Part shown: positions 14,133-14,881 of the stretch, one piece after another | Layout of the letters: every line of letters begins with the position of its first letter | Position numbering within the stretch: position 1 is the first letter of the stretch | NCBI GenBank assembly: GCA_030526455.1 | Contig: JAUNCU010000057.1 | Location: 1 to 14,881 of the forward strand | Length of the DNA stretch: 14,881 nucleotides | Direction of reading: 5' to 3' | Source of the DNA: Bacteroidales bacterium | GTDB lineage: Bacteria; Bacteroidota; Bacteroidia; Bacteroidales; Muribaculaceae | The notes under the pieces: generated by a model | What the model was told of the DNA's origin: nothing | The model's database searches: none | Seen by the model: the letters and a program-made list of their open reading frames with translations, nothing else | Made by a program: the position numbers and the translations under genes

Positions 14133-14164
14133 GTTGCGCAAATGGTGATTTGGGGGTATCTTTG
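14133..14164 (+). promoter_or_regulatory. Promoter of the cysteine-cluster/lipobox gene
   Basis: GTTG at 14133-14136, a 20-base spacer and TATCTTTG at 14157-14164. The start point would be near 14171, giving a leader of about 57 bases that begins with the palindrome GCGATCGC (14172-14179). The box position also rules out the upstream in-frame ATG at 14183 as the preferred start. Confidence 0.7.
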
Positions 14165-14227
14165 CAAAAACGCGATCGCTGATTGCGAAGATATTCGTTT
14201 TTTTTATTCACGAAAAACCCTATAGCC

Positions 14228-14656
14228 ATGTTTCCCGGAAAGAAGAAATGCAAAATCCTGAAGGAGATTCGCCAGGAGATTGCCAATGCGAATGATATTG
14301 AATTTGTGACGAGCGAATGCACTCACAAGGGCGACTGCCGTGGCACCTGCCCTAAATGTGAGGCCGAGGTGCGCTACCTTGAGGAGGAACTCGCCCGACG
14401 CACGCGCAGCGGAAAGAAGATAGCCGTGGCAAGCATCGTGGCTGGCGCCATGCTCACCGCTCTGCCAGGCTGCAGCGGGAAAGGTGGCTCGCAAGGCAAC
14501 GTGGAGCGCATAGAAAACAGTTACGGTTCGGATGTGGATGGCTTTGTGGGTCCTGAAGACACTCTGTGCTCGATAGATTCAAGCGAATGCGAACCTGGCG
14601 AAATCCAATTGGTGGGCGAGGTGGCTGCCGACGATATCACCCCTCCTAAAGAATAG
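14228..14656 (+). CDS. Small protein with cysteine cluster and internal lipobox-like segment
   Basis: A 142-residue protein starting MFPGKKKCKILKEIRQEIA. Residues 1-50 form a charged domain with C8 and a cluster C31-x5-C37-x3-C41-x2-C44 (ECTHKGDCRGTCPKCEAE) that looks able to bind zinc or another metal. It resembles a small Bacteroidales N-terminal domain seen in several proteins of unknown function. A basic stretch (RRTRSGKK, 57-64) is followed by a hydrophobic segment (65-80) ending LPGC at 79-82, a lipobox-like sequence 80 residues from the N-terminus. The tail (83-142) is acidic, low in complexity, and would face the periplasm or surface. If the internal segment is cut as a lipoprotein signal, the metal domain would be left behind in the cytoplasm; otherwise it is a single-pass membrane protein. 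The longer start at 14183 is less likely given the promoter. Confidence 0.75.
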   Translation: MFPGKKKCKILKEIRQEIANANDIEFVTSECTHKGDCRGTCPKCEAEVRYLEEELARRTRSGKKIAVASIVAGAMLTALPGCSGKGGSQGNVERIENSYGSDVDGFVGPEDTLCSIDSSECEPGEIQLVGEVAADDITPPKE

Positions 14657-14881
14657 AACCGGCTCAGTGGATTTTTCATGGGGGCTGTTAAGATACTTGA
14701 CGTTGCTTTTGGTAAATAAGTTGCGGAGTGGCTGCGCAATCCCCTTGGGGATTGGATGTGTGTAGGCAGGTATGCAGCGGAGGCGCTGCGAAATGGAGCG
14801 AAGCGGAATGAAGCGGCGCCGGAGCGAAATGCCTGCACCCGATCCACCCTCAAAATGCATTCCATGGGAATGCGACAACAC
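14657..14881. repeat. Hairpin-rich gene-free tail of the window
   Basis: No credible gene. Successive inverted repeats are visible: CAATCCCC (14737-14744) with GGGGATTG (14747-14754); GCAGCG (14774-14779) with CGCTGC (14784-14789); an outer GCAGG...CCTGC pairing (14767-14771 with 14832-14836) that would enclose it; and GCATTCC/GGAATGC around ATG near 14857-14873. The heptamer GAGCGAA occurs twice. There is no T-run, so they are not simple terminators. The region may be a REP-like unit or part of a structured RNA cut off by the window edge. Confidence 0.5.

Noticed and set aside
14172..14179. GCGATCGC palindrome similar to the cyanobacterial HIP1 octamer
   Set aside because: It is a single copy in the window and falls in a short leader; a chance occurrence cannot be excluded.

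Overview
The window looks like a chromosomal segment from the order Bacteroidales. The gene content and the secreted protein's C-terminus fit a Muribaculaceae- or Prevotellaceae-like gut anaerobe. The evidence is the repeated Bacteroidetes promoter signature (TTG, then 18-20 nt, then TAnnTTTG), starts that mostly lack Shine-Dalgarno sequences, and Bacteroidales-typical families (DUF4254, DUF3791/DUF3990, AAA-DUF4143 ATPases). No rRNA, tRNA, CRISPR array or transposase is visible. Family assignments rest on motifs read by eye, not on database searches.

Left region (1-4700, all minus strand): a probable five-gene run, in transcription order a long-chain polyprenyl diphosphate synthase, an OxyR-like LysR regulator, a DUF4254 protein, a GT9 glycosyltransferase and an extended SDR epimerase/dehydratase. 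The last three overlap and look like an envelope-sugar module. The regulator has the OxyR layout, but both redox cysteine positions are replaced.

Middle (4700-7850): a strongly expressed-looking secreted protein with its own promoter and a near-perfect terminator. It is followed by an AAA ATPase/DUF4143 gene on the minus strand. That gene is bounded by copies of an element with a 12-bp palindrome (GGCAATATTGCC), one downstream and two upstream. A 9-bp tandem repeat lies between this cassette and polA.

7849-10626: DNA polymerase I on the minus strand, with intact 5'-nuclease and polymerase motifs but a 3'-5' exonuclease domain that appears to have lost most of its metal ligands.

Right region (10700-14881, accessory): a tightly overlapping three-gene cassette (DUF3791, a DUF3990 ADP-ribosyltransferase-like protein, a small partner) resembling a toxin-antitoxin module; a structured gene-free stretch; 53-bp repeats with TTGCCAAAA/TTTTGGCAA arms leading into the promoter of a second AAA ATPase, this one with a DUF234-type PD-(D/E)XK nuclease domain; a likely small minus-strand RNA with its own promoter and terminator; and a small protein combining a cysteine cluster with an internal lipobox-like segment. 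The most interesting pattern is that two unrelated AAA-nuclease genes are both preceded by inverted repeats built from the same TGGCAA/TTGCCA half-site, and one of them is enclosed between repeat copies like a movable unit.
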